Source of the DNA: UBA7672 sp963784415
GTDB taxonomy: Bacteria; Pseudomonadota; Alphaproteobacteria; Caulobacterales; Hyphomonadaceae
Length of the DNA: 64,000 nucleotides
NCBI GenBank assembly: GCA_963784415.1
Contig: CAWARK010000017.1
Coordinates: forward strand, 62,001 to 126,000
Reading direction: 5' to 3'
This document shows, in pieces, positions 35,845-45,386 of this stretch (position 1 is the stretch's first letter; each line of letters opens with the position of its first letter). The notes below the pieces were generated by a model. It had not been told where the DNA came from. It worked only from the letters and a program-made list of their open reading frames with translations, and ran no database searches. The position numbers were made by a program, and so were the translations under genes.

Positions 35845-36483
35845 ATGATACCCGACAACATCCTGCTGTTCATGGTGCTGACCACGCTCGTCAGCATGGC
35901 CCCCGGGCCCAACGTCATGTTCATCATGTCGCAAGCGGCCCTGCGCGGGCGTCGCGCCGGCATGATGGCCGGGTTCGGCATCCAGGTCGCGAACGTCTTC
36001 TACTTTGCGCTGACGGCGCTGGGCATCGGCGTGCTGATGTCGACGTCGGAGCTGGCCTTCTTCATCGTGAAGTGGGCGGGGGCGGGCTATCTCGGCCTCT
36101 TGGGCGTGATGGCGATCGTGCGGTCGCTGCGGCGCGAGCTGCCGGCCGATCCCGCGCAGCCATCGCCGATCATGCCGGTGGGGCGGGGCGCGTTCTTCGA
36201 CGGGCTGATGATCGGGCTTGGCAATCCGAAGACGATCTTCTGGTTCCTGACATTCCTGCCGCAGTTCATCGACACCAAGCAGGACGTGCTGGGACAGACG
36301 GTGGTGCTGGGCACGCTTGGCACGATTGCCGATCTGGGCGTGCAATGGCTCTACACGCACATTGGCGGAGCGCTGTCGCGGTTTCTCGCGAAGGATCATG
36401 TGAGACGCTGGTTCGAACGCGGCGTCGGCATGGTGTTCGTAGCCCTCGCGCTGATCGTGGCGTTTGCGTACAAGCAGCACTGA
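35845..36483 (+). CDS. LysE/RhtB family exporter
   Basis: A 212-residue inner-membrane amino-acid exporter. The family start LLFMVLTTLVSMAPGPNVMF with the APGPN motif is clear, followed by ALRGRRAGMMAGFGIQVANV and six hydrophobic segments. KTIFWFLTFLPQFID is the usual NPK-F-FLPQF element. Substrate (a neutral or basic amino acid, or homoserine lactone) cannot be told. A second member of the family is at 44770. Confidence 0.88.
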   Translation: MIPDNILLFMVLTTLVSMAPGPNVMFIMSQAALRGRRAGMMAGFGIQVANVFYFALTALGIGVLMSTSELAFFIVKWAGAGYLGLLGVMAIVRSLRRELPADPAQPSPIMPVGRGAFFDGLMIGLGNPKTIFWFLTFLPQFIDTKQDVLGQTVVLGTLGTIADLGVQWLYTHIGGALSRFLAKDHVRRWFERGVGMVFVALALIVAFAYKQH

Positions 36484-36504
36484 TCTCGTTGTACTGGAGG
36501 CCCC

Positions 36505-37155
36505 ATGAGCGCGCCGCGTCTGCATATCGGTGACAAGAACTATTCGTCCTGGTCGATGCGCCCGTGGCTGGCGCTGCGCCATGGCGGCATTGCGTTCAAT
36601 GAGGTGATGCACGCGCTGCCCGAGCTGGGCGGCAAGCCGGTGTTCGGCGCGATCTCGCCCAATGCGCGGGTGCCGGCGCTGGACCTTGGCGAGGGCGTTG
36701 TGATCGCCGAGAGCCTTGCGATCTGCGAGTGGGCGGCGGAACAGCAGGCGACGCTGTGGCCGAAGGACTCGAACACGCGCGCGCTGGCGCGGGCGGCGGC
36801 GGCGATCATGCACTCCGGCTTTCCGAACCTGCGCAATGACGCGCCGATGAACATTCGCCGGCGCACGGATGCAGGCGCGGATGACGGCGGATGGTCTCGC
36901 GGATTCCGTGAAGGTGGATGACCTGTGGGGCGACTGGCTGTCGCGCTCGGGCGGGCCGTTCCTGTTCGGCCAGTGGTCGATTGCCGACGCGATGTATGCA
37001 CCGGTGGTGACCCGGTTCGTGACCTACGCCATCCCCCGCTCGAAAGAAGCGCAGGGCTATATCGACCGGATGCAGTCGCGGAACCGCATATGGCGGCATG
37101 GATTGAGGGCGCGGAGAAAGAAACACGCCAATTGCCACGGTCGGATCAGGCTTAA
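36505..37155 (+). CDS. glutathione S-transferase family protein, two frameshifts
   Basis: About 216 residues when read across two breaks. The thioredoxin-like half is intact: GDKNYSSWSMRPWLALRHGG (Ser-type active site), NARVPALDLGEG with the cis-Pro, and IAESLAICEWAAE. At about 36874-36880 an extra base moves the frame to GGPFLFGQWSIADAMYAPVV and YAIPRSKEAQGYIDRMQS, the typical C-terminal helices. A second change at about 37074-37080 leads to EPHMAAWIEGAEKE and stop at 37155. Net shift is zero, so the total length is normal. Starts 21 bases after the exporter gene. Confidence 0.82.
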
Positions 37156-37167
37156 GGCTTAATACAA

Positions 37168-37548
37168 ATGGCAGACGAGATTGATCTAGACGAGCTGATG
37201 CGATGGTACGATGAGCACCTCGCCGCTAAAAAACTTCGATCGGAAAATCCGCAGGTGCGCGATCTTATCGAAGTTCTTGGCCCTTACGTGAACGGGGTTA
37301 GCCGGCAGTTCGCCATCGATCAAATCTTGAAGCGTCGAACGCTAAAGGGTCTAGCCATCCCGACAAAATTCGAAAATTCTATTCAAAGCGCTTACAATCA
37401 ACACTCCATAGATTCAGAAGTATGGAAAAAGAGCGGCTCGAAGGCAGCTGATGGTTTGTTTTATTCGCCTGCTGGTAAGGGGACAGGAAAATGGGCCGTT
37501 AAGCGAGATCGCGCCGCCCAATGGTTGAGATCTCGCCTGATGGATTAG
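37168..37548 (+). CDS. hypothetical protein with atypically low GC
   Basis: A 126-residue soluble protein, acidic at the start (EIDLDELMRWYDEHLAAKKL), with helical middle QVRDLIEVLGPYVNGVSRQF and a basic C-terminus GKWAVKRDRAAQWLRSRLMD. No domain recognised. My hand count over 37201-37500 gives about 49% GC against roughly 65% for the window, and codons ending in A or T are common (AAA, GAA, TCT, ATT). This suggests recent acquisition. It has no mobile-element genes beside it. It starts 12 bases after the GST stop. Confidence 0.7.
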   Translation: MADEIDLDELMRWYDEHLAAKKLRSENPQVRDLIEVLGPYVNGVSRQFAIDQILKRRTLKGLAIPTKFENSIQSAYNQHSIDSEVWKKSGSKAADGLFYSPAGKGTGKWAVKRDRAAQWLRSRLMD

Positions 37549-37696
37549 TGGACGCCGTCTAATGGCCATCTTCCGCAGTCTGATCAGGCCTAACCCTGTC
37601 GGTGATCCACAATCACCCTAGATAGCGTATGGAAGGTCATGAGACCGACATCCGCGCCCGCCTGGGGCTTCGGATACGGCCTGAAGGGATTTCCGT

Positions 37697-38779
37697 TTGC
37701 TCGCCCCAAAACACCCGCGCCAGGGCGACCGGATCGCGGCCCTACACGACTACGACATCCTCGATACCCCGAAAGAGTCCGACTTCGACGATATCGTCGA
37801 TCTCGCCTCACGGCTGTGCGGCACGCCCATTTCAGTGATCAACCTGATCGATACCGACCGCCAATGGTTCAAGGCGGAGTTGGGTCTGGGCGTGCGCGAG
37901 ACGCCCCTGGATACGTCCCTATGTTCGCATGCGATCCTCGAGAAGGATTTCATGGAGATACCGGACACGCTGCAGGACCAGCGAATGCAGGACAATGGGC
38001 TGGTCGTCGGCGACCCTGGCCTGCGCTTCTATGCCGGCGCGCTGTTGCAGACGCCTGAAGGCTTGCCGATCGGGACGCTTTGCGTGCTGGACTACGCGCC
38101 GCGCAATCTGACTGCGCTACAGCGGCACGCATTACAGGTGCTGGCGAAACAGGTGATGACTCAGCTTGAGCTGCGCCGGGCGCTGAAGCGCAAGGAGCTG
38201 ATGCGCAAGGAGATGGACCATCGGGTGAAGAACTCGCTGGCGTCGGTTGCGGGCATGGTGCGGTTGCAGATCACGCGCGCGACCGATCCGGCCCTGCGGG
38301 GTGCGCTGGACTCGGTGCAGCAGAGACTGCGCTCGATCTCGCTGTTGCATGAGGAGCTGTACCGGACGGCGGGCGACGATCAGGCCGACCTCGGGCGCTA
38401 TCTGACGACGCTGCAGGCGATGTTGCAGGAAGGCGCACCAGATGGCGTCAGTCTCGAAGTCGATGCGGACCATGCCATCGTGAGCCCGCTGAAGGCGTCG
38501 GCGGTCGGGGTAATCGTGAGCGAGTTCGCGATGAATTCGTTCAAGCACGCGTTTCCGGGCGAGCGGCCGGGCAAGGTGACGGTTACGCTCAAAGAGACGG
38601 ACTCACAGATCGAGCTGGTCTGCCGCGATGACGGCACGGGGGCGGGCGAGATCGCTCCGCAAAAGCGTGGGCTGGGGCTTAGGCTGATCTCTGCGTATGC
38701 GAGCCAGCTTGGCGGTGCGGCGGTGTTCCGGGATGCGAGCCCGGGTTTTGAGCTGCGGGTGAGCTTCCGGCGCGATTGA
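37697..38779 (+). CDS. GAF-domain sensor histidine kinase (HisKA_2 type)
   Basis: A soluble 360-residue kinase. Residues about 10-150 are a GAF domain (LASRLCGTPISVINLIDTDR, ETPLDTSLCSHAIL, GTLCVLDYAPRNL). The phospho-acceptor His175 is in the HisKA_2/HWE-like box KEMDHRVKNSLASVAGMV, followed by a Bergerat-fold ATPase with SEFAMNSFKHAFPG (N box) and KRGLGLRLISAYASQLGG (G box). The start is a TTG at 37697 with AGGGA upstream; no ATG is available at the right place. Such kinases often act in general stress or light responses; no partner regulator lies beside it. Confidence 0.85.
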   Translation: MLAPKHPRQGDRIAALHDYDILDTPKESDFDDIVDLASRLCGTPISVINLIDTDRQWFKAELGLGVRETPLDTSLCSHAILEKDFMEIPDTLQDQRMQDNGLVVGDPGLRFYAGALLQTPEGLPIGTLCVLDYAPRNLTALQRHALQVLAKQVMTQLELRRALKRKELMRKEMDHRVKNSLASVAGMVRLQITRATDPALRGALDSVQQRLRSISLLHEELYRTAGDDQADLGRYLTTLQAMLQEGAPDGVSLEVDADHAIVSPLKASAVGVIVSEFAMNSFKHAFPGERPGKVTVTLKETDSQIELVCRDDGTGAGEIAPQKRGLGLRLISAYASQLGGAAVFRDASPGFELRVSFRRD

Positions 38780-38875
38780 AGGGCAGGCCTGCTCAGCACG
38801 CGGGTGGGCTTGCGGGTGTCACTTTCCCGATATGCTGTGATGCTCTAACCAGACCTGACGCATCAGGGGCCCCCC

Positions 38876-39403
38876 ATGGAACTGAAAGACGCAATCCGCA
38901 CCATTCCGGACTTCCCGAGGAAGGGGATCATGTTCCGGGATGTGACCACGCTGATGGGCAATCCGCGCGCGTTCCGGCAGGCGGTGGACGAGCTGGTGCA
39001 GCCCTGGGCGGGCGCCAAGATCGACAAGGTGGCGGGGATCGAGGCGCGCGGGTTCATCCTCGGCGGCGCGGTGGCGCACCAACTGTCGGCAGGGTTCGTG
39101 CCGCTGCGCAAGAAGGGCAAGCTGCCCCACAGCGTGATCACCGAGAGCTATGAGCTGGAATACGGCGTCGATGCGATGGAGATGCATACCGACGCTATCG
39201 AGCCGGGCGACCGGGTGCTGCTGGTGGACGATCTCATCGCGACCGGGGGGACCGCCATGGCGGCGATCAAGCTGCTGCGGAAGGCGGGCGCGAAGCTGGC
39301 CGGGGCGGCGTTCCTGGTGTGCCTGCCGGAGCTGCAGGGCGACACCAAGCTGACGGCGCAGGGCATCAATGTCAGCTATCTGGTCTGGTTCGCCGGACAC
39401 TAG
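38876..39403 (+). CDS. apt: adenine phosphoribosyltransferase
   Basis: Converts adenine and PRPP to AMP. 175 residues, normal length. N-terminal LKDAIRTIPDFPRKGIMFRD, middle GIEARGFILGGAVAHQL, and the PRPP-binding loop DRVLLVDDLIATGGTAMAAI are all intact. It can recycle the adenine released by MtnP encoded 3 kb upstream. A short upstream stretch separates it from the GAF kinase gene, so it probably has its own promoter. Confidence 0.96.
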   Translation: MELKDAIRTIPDFPRKGIMFRDVTTLMGNPRAFRQAVDELVQPWAGAKIDKVAGIEARGFILGGAVAHQLSAGFVPLRKKGKLPHSVITESYELEYGVDAMEMHTDAIEPGDRVLLVDDLIATGGTAMAAIKLLRKAGAKLAGAAFLVCLPELQGDTKLTAQGINVSYLVWFAGH

Positions 39404-39564
39404 GCCCGGAAGCCATACGGTTCGTGTGGACCGCTCCCAAAATCGTCCTAAATTCTCGAGCGGGACAGGATCTCCGCACACCCAGTCTCCGTGAGCTTGC
39501 TAGCCGGAGGATGCCGTGTCCTATGGCCGGGCGAGCCTGCGTTCGGGCCGTCAGGGGAGGAAAA

Positions 39565-42028
39565 GTGCCGGTTAAAACCTTTCTTTCCGGCGGTGGGGAT
39601 GCAGGCGAGCTGATCCGCGCGTTCGACTGGGCGGCGACACCGCTGGGGGCGCCGGAAACATGGCCTGATCCGCTGCGGACGGCGCTGGCCGTCTGCCTCA
39701 ACTCCACAATCCCGTCGTCGGTCTATTGGGGGCCGGACTTCATCACGATCTACAATGACGCGTGGGCAAGTCAGGCTGCCGGGCGGCACCCGTGGGCAAT
39801 GGGTCGGCCGGCGCGTGAGTCGCGCGAGGATATCTGGGACACGATCGCGCCGCAGTTCGAGCAGGTAAGAACGACGGGGCGCGGCGTATCCGTCACCGAC
39901 CAGCACCTCGCCATGCAGCGCGAGGGCGGACGCGACAGCTGGTGGAGCTACAGCATCGTTCCGCTTTACGAGCATGACGGTACAGTTGGTGGGTTGCTGA
40001 CGCAGGGCTTCGAGACGACGGCGCAGATCCGCGCGCGGCAGTTGCTCGACCAGCAAGGCGCACGGCTGCGCGACATGTTCCAGCAGGCGCCGGGCGCGAT
40101 CGCGCTGCTGAGCGGCCCGCAATTTGTCTACGAGATCGCCAATGCAGCTTACTTCGAACTGGTCGGCGCCCGCGACATCATCGGCAAGCCGACTATCGAG
40201 GCTCTGCCCGAAGTGGCGGCGCAGGGATTTGTCGAGCTGCTGGAGAACGTCTTCCGCACGGGCGAACCGTTCGTGGGAAAGAGCGTGCCGGTCTCGCTGA
40301 ATCGCGGCGCGGCGGGCGAGCCGGAAATGCGGATGGTGGATTTCGTCTACCAGCCGATCCGCAACGCGATGGGCGAGGTCGAGGACATCTTCGTCGAGGC
40401 GACGGATGTGACCGAGCGCGTGCTCGGCGAGGCGGCCCTGCGCGAGAGCGAAGAGCGTTTCAGGCTGGTGGCGGAAAGCGCGCCGGTGATGCTGTGGATG
40501 GGCGACCAGAACGCCAAGTGCCTGTATCTCAACGGGATGCTGCGGGACTTCTGGGGTGTCAGCGAGGAAGGAGTTTCGACCTTCGACTGGAACACCACGG
40601 TGCATCCGGATGACATTGCGCAGCTGGCTCAACCCTTCATGAAGGGCATGGCTGAACAGGCCGCATTTTCAGCGGAGGCACGCTACAAGCGGGCCGATGG
40701 ACAGTACCGTACGCTCTTCACGAACGCCGAGCCGCGTTTCGGACCGGAGGGCGAATTCCTGGGCATGATCGGCGTCAATGCCGACGTGACAGATGTGCGC
40801 GAGGCGCAGGCCGCGCTGGCGCGGTCGCGCGACGAACTTGAGGCGGCTGTGGTCGAGCGCACCGACAAGTTGATGCACGCCGAGGGCTTGCTGCGTCAGG
40901 CGCAGAAGATGGAGGCGATCGGCCAGCTGACGGGCGGCATCGCGCACGACTTCAACAACATGCTGGCCGTGGTGATGAGTGCGCTGAACCTGCTGCAGCG
41001 GAAGCTGAAGCGGGGCGAGACCGATGTCGACCGCTTCATCGAAGGCGCCATGGAAGGCGCGCAGCGCGCGGCGGCGCTGACGAGCCGCCTGCTGGCGTTC
41101 TCGCGGCAGCAGCAGCTGGCGCCCGAACAGCTCGATGCGAACAAGCTGGTGCAGGGGATGACGGATCTTCTGTCACGCACGCTCGGCGAGGCGATCCGCG
41201 TCGAGACCGTTCTGGCGGATGGTTTGTGGCCGACGCTGGTGGATGCGAACCAGCTGGAGTCAGCCATCCTCAATCTTGCGGTCAATGCGCGCGACGCGAT
41301 GGAGCATGGCGGCAAGCTGACGCTCGAGACCGCCAACACTTCGATCGATGCCGCCTATGCCCTCGAATATGCGATCGCGCCGGGTGACTATGTATTGCTT
41401 GCGGTGACCGACACCGGCACGGGCATGACGCCGGACATCATCGCGAAGGCGTTCGATCCGTTCTTCACCACCAAGGATGTCGGCAAGGGCACGGGCTTGG
41501 GCCTGAGCCAGGTGTTCGGCTTCATCCGCCAGTCGGGCGGCCATGTGAAAATCTATTCCGAGCCGGGGCTGGGCACGACCGTGAAGGTCTACCTGCCGAG
41601 GGGCAGCGCACAGGGCGCGCCCTGTCGATCGCAAGAAGCTCGATGGCAATGTCTCCGACGGCGGTGGTGAGGTCGTGATGGTGGTGGAGGATGAGGAGCG
41701 GGTGCGGGCCAATTCGGTGGAGACGCTGAAGGAGCTTGGCTACACCGTGGTCGAGGCGCGCTCGCCGGGCGAAGCGCTGCGCATGATCGAGGCGGGGCAT
41801 CCGTTGTCGCTGTTGTTCACCGATATTGTCATGCCCGAAATGAACGGGCGGCAGCTTGCCGAGCGGGCGGTGGCGATGCGGCCGGGGCTGAAGGTGCTGT
41901 ATACGACCGGGTATACAGGCAGCGCGGCGGTGAATACCGGCGTGATGGATGCCGGCGCCAGCTATGTTTCCAAGCCGTTCACCATCGACCAGCTGGCGCT
42001 GAAGGTGCGCCAGACGTTGGATTCCTGA
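39565..42028 (+). CDS. PAS-domain hybrid histidine kinase with receiver domain, one frameshift
   Basis: About 820 residues across one break. GTG 39565 with GGGGAGG upstream starts it. The N-terminus (FDWAATPLGAPETWPDPLRT) is a GAF/PAS-like sensor seen in many soluble hybrid kinases, then two PAS units (ERFRLVAESAPVMLWMGDQN and a YRTLFTNAEPRF PAC part), a short coiled coil, the H box QLTGGIAHDFNNMLAVV (His461), and an ATPase domain (LNLAVNARDAMEHGG, KGTGLGLSQVFGF). Near 41622 an extra base shifts the frame; after it a receiver domain follows (VVMVVEDEERVRANSVETL, LLFTDIVMPEMNG with the phospho-Asp, GASYVSKPF), ending at 42028. Confidence 0.86.
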
Positions 42029-42174
42029 ATATCTGGGGATTCCTGATTATCCAGCGCTTTTACCTTTCCGGAAGGGCCACGCGTGCAGCTTGCCGGCAGG
42101 TTGGCGGACCCCCGGCCATTGACCCGACGCGCCCGGAACGCCACCTATGGCGGGCACGACCAATTGGAGTTTCC

Positions 42175-42798
42175 ATGACGAATCGCCCCGAATTCTTCCA
42201 CCTCGACGAGGATGACGAAGACGAAGCCCCCGAGGGCAAGAAAGAGGAAGCCGCCTCGTCGATGATGGAAAAGGCGCTGTTTGATTCGCGCACCATCCTC
42301 CTGACCGGCGACATCAACGACAAGATCGCGCGCTCGGTTTCGGCGCAGCTGCTGGCCTATTCGGCCGTGAGCGACAAGCCGATCCTCCTTGTGTTGTCGT
42401 CCCCAGGCGGCCACGTCGAAAGCGGCGACATGATCCACGACATGATCAAGTTCGTGCGCGCGCCGGTGAAGATTCTCGGCACGGGCTGGTGCGCCTCGGC
42501 GGGCGCGCTGATCTATTCGGCGGGCAAGAAAGAGAACCGCTTCTGCCTGCCCAACACCCGCTTCCTGCTGCATGAACCCCGTGGCGGCGTCGGCGGTCAG
42601 GCCTCCGACGTGGAGATCCAGGCGCGCGAGATCATCAAGATGCGCGAGCGCCTGAACAAGATCTTCGCCGCGGCGACCGGCCAGTCGGTCGAGCGCATCA
42701 AGAAAGACACGGACCGCGATCACTGGATGAGCGCGGAAGAGGCCGTGGCCTATGGTCTTGTGGGCAAGATTGTGACGTCCCACTCCGAAATCCTCTGA
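42175..42798 (+). CDS. clpP: ATP-dependent Clp protease proteolytic subunit (ClpP-like paralogue)
   Basis: A 207-residue serine protease subunit. The triad is complete: Ser108 in TGWCASAGALIYSAG, His133 in RFLLHEPRGGVGG and Asp182 in DTDRDHWMSAEEA. The fold core FDSRTILLTGDINDKIA and LSSPGGHVESGDMIHDMI are as in ClpP. It differs from the housekeeping ClpP by an acidic head (HLDEDDEDEAPEGKKEE) and by Cys-Ala-Ser-Ala around the nucleophile. It is not next to clpX or tig, so I take it as a second ClpP rather than the main one. Own promoter likely: 146 bases separate it from the kinase. Confidence 0.87.
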   Translation: MTNRPEFFHLDEDDEDEAPEGKKEEAASSMMEKALFDSRTILLTGDINDKIARSVSAQLLAYSAVSDKPILLVLSSPGGHVESGDMIHDMIKFVRAPVKILGTGWCASAGALIYSAGKKENRFCLPNTRFLLHEPRGGVGGQASDVEIQAREIIKMRERLNKIFAAATGQSVERIKKDTDRDHWMSAEEAVAYGLVGKIVTSHSEIL

Positions 42799-42855
42799 TC
42801 CCGGACGGATTTCATCGTTCCATCCGGGGCAGGTCCGAGGGCATAGTCCCGGACC

Positions 42856-43614
42856 ATGAACTGGCGGGAACGCATCCAGCAATGGGTTGACCGGCCCGGC
42901 TGGCGCAGACATGCGCCGGCCGCCGGCTCCGTGCTGGCGCACGTGACGGTGGTGGCTGCAGTTGTGGGCCTGATGACTGCGGTCTCCGCCGAGGACGCGC
43001 CACGGGCGAAGCCGGAAAAGCGGATCATGTCGGTGGAGCTGGTGCAGCTTCCCGAAGCGCCGCCCGAGGCAGGGGTGACGCCACCACCACGCGCCAAGCC
43101 TGAAGCGTCGCCTAAACCGATCGCGCCGGACAAGCGCAGGACGGCTGCGCCCGTGATCGCAGCGCCAGCGGATGCAGGCGCTGCGGATGACAACACGTTC
43201 TACGTGCCACCGTCAGACCCGGCCCAGTCAGGCATCGCCAGGTCGCTCGCGGGATTGATGGGCGATGATCCGTGCGAAGCGCGCTATGGGCCGAAAGCGC
43301 GGGAGTGCGCGGGGCGCGAACTGGCGAAGCGCACCGGACGCATGGATTCCATGATGGCGCGTCCGAAGGAGCAGCTGGCGCAGTTCTTCGGCGAGTTCAT
43401 GCCCAAATGCACGATGCGCGTCGGCTGCGAAGGCGGTGAGTGGATATCGTCGATGGGCACGCGCAGCGTGGGCAAGCCGCCGCCCGGATCGCGCGACGAT
43501 CACGGCGCCGGTTCGATGATGGCGGGTGGCGCGGCCAGCGTCGCCGGGCCGAACACGATTGTCGGGCGGCTGGGGTTCAACGCTGAGCACACCGACCCGG
43601 GGTTTGGGGATTGA
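42856..43614 (+). CDS. membrane-anchored proline-rich hypothetical protein
   Basis: A 252-residue protein. After a basic head (RERIQQWVDRPGWRRHAP) comes one hydrophobic helix (SVLAHVTVVAAVVGLMTAV), then a Pro/Ala/Lys-rich periplasmic stretch (residues about 50-100) like that of TonB energy transducers. The rest is not a TonB C-terminal domain: it has cysteine pairs in GDDPCEARYGPKARECAGRE and PKCTMRVGCEGGEW, and a Gly-rich end. The four cysteines in two close pairs suggest disulfides. No family recognised. Its TGA stop overlaps the start of the next small gene. Confidence 0.7.
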   Translation: MNWRERIQQWVDRPGWRRHAPAAGSVLAHVTVVAAVVGLMTAVSAEDAPRAKPEKRIMSVELVQLPEAPPEAGVTPPPRAKPEASPKPIAPDKRRTAAPVIAAPADAGAADDNTFYVPPSDPAQSGIARSLAGLMGDDPCEARYGPKARECAGRELAKRTGRMDSMMARPKEQLAQFFGEFMPKCTMRVGCEGGEWISSMGTRSVGKPPPGSRDDHGAGSMMAGGAASVAGPNTIVGRLGFNAEHTDPGFGD

Positions 43615-43808
43615 GCGAGCACGAACCACTATTCGACAAGCTGCCCAAATGTGAGCGTTGCGGAACGATCCTGACAGAAGCTCAGCAAAAGGAAGTATGC
43701 CCTGCGTGCGGTGCGGGGCCTCGGGCAGATACGCGCTTCGCGACCTATTTCATTGGCGCGTTGTTTGTCTTGGCGATCACGTCGACTATCTGGCGAGCGT
43801 TTGGCTAG
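43611..43808 (+). CDS. small zinc-ribbon membrane protein
   Basis: A 65-residue protein with a TTG start overlapping the preceding stop codon. It holds a CERCGTILTEAQQKEVCPAC ribbon (two CxxC pairs, 17 residues apart) and a single C-terminal membrane helix FIGALFVLAITSTIW. Such tail-anchored zinc-ribbon proteins are common but unassigned. Translational coupling with the upstream gene is likely. Confidence 0.65.
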   Translation: MSEHEPLFDKLPKCERCGTILTEAQQKEVCPACGAGPRADTRFATYFIGALFVLAITSTIWRAFG

Positions 43809-43879
43809 AAAGCGGTCATCAGCCTTGCGCCGACCGCAGGCCGCAGATGATAACTGCGTGATCCAATCCGGAGCGTAAC

Positions 43880-44768
43880 CTGAATTACCGCCACGCCTTT
43901 CATGCCGGCAACTTTGCGGACGTGGTGAAGCACGTCGCGCTGGCGCTGTGCTTTGAACGGCTGAACGCCAAGCCGGCGCCCTATCGCTATTTCGATACGC
44001 ATGCGGGCATCGGCGAATACGATCTCGAGGGCGACGAGGCCGAGCGCAATCCGGAATGGAAGGATGGCGTGGGGCGTGTGTGGGAAGCGGCGCGGGATGC
44101 GCCGGAGGATGTGCAGGCGGCGCTGGCGCCATGGCTCGATGTCATTCGCAGCATGAATGCAGATGGGCTGCGGCACTATCCGGGCTCGCCGATGATTGCC
44201 TCGCGCATGTTGCGGCCGGACGATGCGATCCGACTGTGCGAACTGCATGAGCCGAGCGCGCAATCTGCTGCGCGAGGCGATGGGACGCGACAGGCGCATG
44301 AAGATCGAACAGCGCGACGGGTTCGAGGCGCTGCCCGCCTATCTGCCGCCGCCGGAGCGGCGCGGGCTCGTGCTGATCGATCCGCCGTTCGAGGTGGCGG
44401 CGGGAACGCGCAAGGCGGATTTCGAGTGGATGCTGAAGGCGGCGCGCGCTGCGCTGAAACGCTGGCCGCAGGGCGTCTATGTGTTCTGGCGCCCGATCAA
44501 GGATGCGGCCGCCGTTGCCGAATTCGACGGTGAGCTGGCATCCATGCTGATCGAGGATGGTGGGCTCGCGCCGGAGAAAATCCTCGCAGTCGACCTGTGG
44601 GTGCGCGAGCTGGGCGAAGGTCCGCTGTCCGGCGCCGGCGTCGTGATCGCCAATGCGCCCTTCGGAGTGGCGGAACACCTGCGCGCGGCGATGCCGTGGC
44701 TGTGCGAGCTGATGAAACAGGGTTCGGGCGCCGGGTGGCGGGTGGAGTCGCCGGCGTCGGGATCGTGA
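43880..44768 (+). CDS. rlmJ: 23S rRNA (adenine2030-N6)-methyltransferase, CTG start, one frameshift
   Basis: Methylates A2030 of 23S rRNA; about 295 residues across one break. The family N-terminus NYRHAFHAGNFADVVKHVAL is present, but the codon at the start position is CTG (43880), with GGAG seven bases before it; no ATG precedes in frame. FDTHAGIGEYDL is the SAM loop. At about 44256-44262 an extra base shifts the frame; the continuation has MKIEQRDGFEAL, GLVLIDPPFE (the catalytic DPPF/Y motif) and GAGVVIANAPF. The stop at 44768 abuts the convergent exporter gene. Confidence 0.86.
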
Positions 44769-44769
44769 G

Positions 44770-45381
44770 CTAGGCGGTCGGTCGGCCGCTGGTGACAGCA
44801 AACCAGATTGCGATGGATGCGAGCGCCACCGCAAAGACGCGACGCACGATGAGCTCGCGGCGCGGGTCCGTGAGAGCTTTCTGGAAGCTGCCAGCGAAGG
44901 CCACGATCAGCACGTGCGCGAGCGTCGCGATGGCGAGGTAGGTAATCGTCATCACGAGGTAAGGGCCGGTGTTGCCCAACGCCGGGCCGGCAAATCCCGG
45001 GATCATGACGATGAAGACAGCTGCGGCTTTCGGATTGAGAAGGTTCACCAGAAGGCCGCGGCGAAAATGTTTGCCGGGCACGGATGGCGCGCCGCCGTCC
45101 TTCTCGCCGTTCCAGGCCTCGAAGGCGAGATAGAGCAGGAACAAGACCCCGCCCCATCGCAAAGCTTCATACAAGGGTGGCCAGGCCGTCATCAGAGCGG
45201 CAGCTCCTGTTGCGGCAATCAAGGCGAGCAGTCCCAATCCCGTGGCGATTCCGGCGACCGCCATCAGGCCCGCCGTTCTCCCTTCTCGGGCGGACAGAAG
45301 GGCAAGCCACGTCATGTTTGGGCCGGGCGTGATCTCCATCACGATGGCCGCGACCAGGAATTCCGCGAAGTTCGCGTGCAT
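44770..45381 (-). CDS. LysE family exporter
   Basis: A 203-residue inner-membrane exporter starting MHANFAEFLVAAIVMEITPG with the PGPN motif (ITPGPNMTWL), then six hydrophobic segments and the GLLVNLLNPKAAAVFIVMIP element. It is the second LysE-type gene in the window, only moderately like the one at 35845. The frame stays open far upstream through the GST gene; ATG 45381 is the family start. The GST gene ends 5 bases upstream, so both share a transcript. Confidence 0.87.
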   Translation of the reverse strand: MHANFAEFLVAAIVMEITPGPNMTWLALLSAREGRTAGLMAVAGIATGLGLLALIAATGAAALMTAWPPLYEALRWGGVLFLLYLAFEAWNGEKDGGAPSVPGKHFRRGLLVNLLNPKAAAVFIVMIPGFAGPALGNTGPYLVMTITYLAIATLAHVLIVAFAGSFQKALTDPRRELIVRRVFAVALASIAIWFAVTSGRPTA

Positions 45382-45386
45382 CTCGA

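Noticed and set aside
37168..37548. Remnant of a prophage or genomic island
   Set aside because: A single small gene with low GC; no integrase, phage genes, tRNA or att-like repeats around it.
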